Source: Martensiomyces pterosporus
Taxonomy: Eukaryota > Kickxellomycota > Kickxellomycetes > Kickxellales > Kickxellaceae
DNA length: 64,000 bases
Assembly: GCA_025201845.1 (NCBI GenBank)
Contig: MU603940.1
Coordinates: 62,001 to 126,000 of the forward strand
Reading direction: 5' to 3'
Shown here piece after piece: positions 63,288 to 64,000 of this stretch (positions within the stretch are counted from its first letter, which is position 1; the number at the start of each line of letters is the position of its first letter). The position numbers and the translations under genes are program-made. Under the pieces are notes generated by a model. The model searched no databases. It saw only the letters and a list, made by a program, of their open reading frames with translations, and was not told where the DNA came from.

Positions 63288-64000
63288 ATGGTCATTTCTC
63301 CGTTCACAAAGGATCTGAACTACCTCATTGAGGATTTCATTACGCGGCTCAAGCGCGGACAGATCATGGGCTCCATGCACGTTGCAGTCGAGACAACGAA
63401 TCTCATGCGACAGATTGTGTCGTCCAGCCGGTGGGACGACGTGCCTGGGCTTGTGGATATTATTAAACGCGTGGGCCAGCGACTGATGAAGGCTCAGCCG
63501 CGCGAGCTACTGATGGTCAACATTATCTGCCGCACACTGCACATAATCCACGAGGAGTCGAACTCGATTGGCATGTCTGTGCCGTCCAACAGCTCCGCAA
63601 CCCCGGGGTCGGCCAAGGGCTGTGATACGCCGGCGATGGGTCTGGGCCAGGGCGGCATTTCGTCGAGCAAGAGCCTTGCGGAGCAGGTGACGCGCACGCT
63701 GAGCAACGAGACGAAGAACATGCACCATCTGAAATCGTCCATCATCCAGTCCATCAGCGAGTATATCGAGGAGCTAGAGGGCACCGAGGACGGGATTGCG
63801 GCGCATGCTCTGGAGCACATCCACTCCAATGAGATCATCATGACCTGTGGCCGCTCGCGCACTGTTGAGTGCTTCCTCAAGGCAGCGGCAAGGAAACGCA
63901 AGTTCCACGTTATTGTGACGGAGTGTGCGCCCTCGTATGACGGACATGAGCAGGCAAAGGCACTGGCGGGACCCAATATCGAGGTTGTGGTGATCCCGGA
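63288..64000 (+). CDS. GCD7: eIF2B subunit beta (GCD7), truncated by the window end
   Basis: The ORF begins MVISPFTKDLNYLIEDF at 63288 and runs off the window after about 237 residues, with no stop. The N-terminal helical region (residues 1-85, including RLKRGQIMGSMHVAVETT) and the start of the Rossmann-like catalytic-fold half (IIMTCGRSRTVECFLKAA and VIVTECAPSYDG) match eIF2B-beta. eIF2B is the guanine-nucleotide exchange factor for eIF2 and the target of stress kinases. A Ser/Gly-rich insert of about 25 residues follows the N-terminal helices. The gene continues beyond the window. Confidence 0.93.
   Translation, partial: MVISPFTKDLNYLIEDFITRLKRGQIMGSMHVAVETTNLMRQIVSSSRWDDVPGLVDIIKRVGQRLMKAQPRELLMVNIICRTLHIIHEESNSIGMSVPSNSSATPGSAKGCDTPAMGLGQGGISSSKSLAEQVTRTLSNETKNMHHLKSSIIQSISEYIEELEGTEDGIAAHALEHIHSNEIIMTCGRSRTVECFLKAAARKRKFHVIVTECAPSYDGHEQAKALAGPNIEVVVIP

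Overview
The window looks like nuclear DNA of an early-diverging filamentous fungus. Genes are compact, mostly single-exon and GC-rich. The coded proteins are typically fungal (Ksp1/Ran1-type kinase, Cwh8-type phosphatase, Msp1, ING/PHD protein, Mediator head subunits), but a metazoan-style voltage-gated K+ channel and a FAN1 nuclease with VRR-NUC domain are also present. The mix suggests Zoopagomycota, perhaps Kickxellomycotina; this is inference from protein flavour, not a database match. Introns are few. Short ones are 97-213 bp with good splice sites, and two apparent introns are long (about 1 and 2.2 kb) and pyrimidine-rich on the sense strand.

Left part (1-25 kb): a long pyrimidine-rich leader, a Ran1/Ksp1-like kinase, a Ser-rich open frame that probably splices into a large Cdc25-type RasGEF, a Cwh8-type dolichyl-pyrophosphate phosphatase, a six-repeat Myb/SANT protein with a mitochondrial-looking N-terminus, and AP-1 gamma-adaptin.

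Middle (25-47 kb): an SP/TP-rich protein of unknown function, an ING-family PHD protein, an ankyrin-DIL protein (two exons), Msp1, a divergent LOG/P450 pair, Med18, FAN1 (two exons) and a Kv-type K+ channel (three exons). An initiator tRNA-Met follows. Between FAN1 and the channel lies a 15-base N gap flanked by two 534-bp copies that differ at two noted bases, probably an unmerged contig overlap.

Right part (47-64 kb): a PCID2/Thp1/Csn12-type PCI protein, a CRAL-TRIO protein, a DUF2470 membrane protein, enolase, a probable mitochondrial pyrophosphatase (two exons), a very large ankyrin-DysF-FYVE-RING protein, the ESCRT-III subunit Vps24, a long Med11-like protein, and the start of eIF2B-beta, cut by the window end.

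The genes mostly serve unrelated housekeeping tasks. Local themes are membrane traffic (AP-1 gamma, FYVE-RING protein, Vps24, ankyrin-DIL, CRAL-TRIO), transcription (Med18, Med11, ING, PCI protein) and a possible cytokinin-like LOG/P450 pair.
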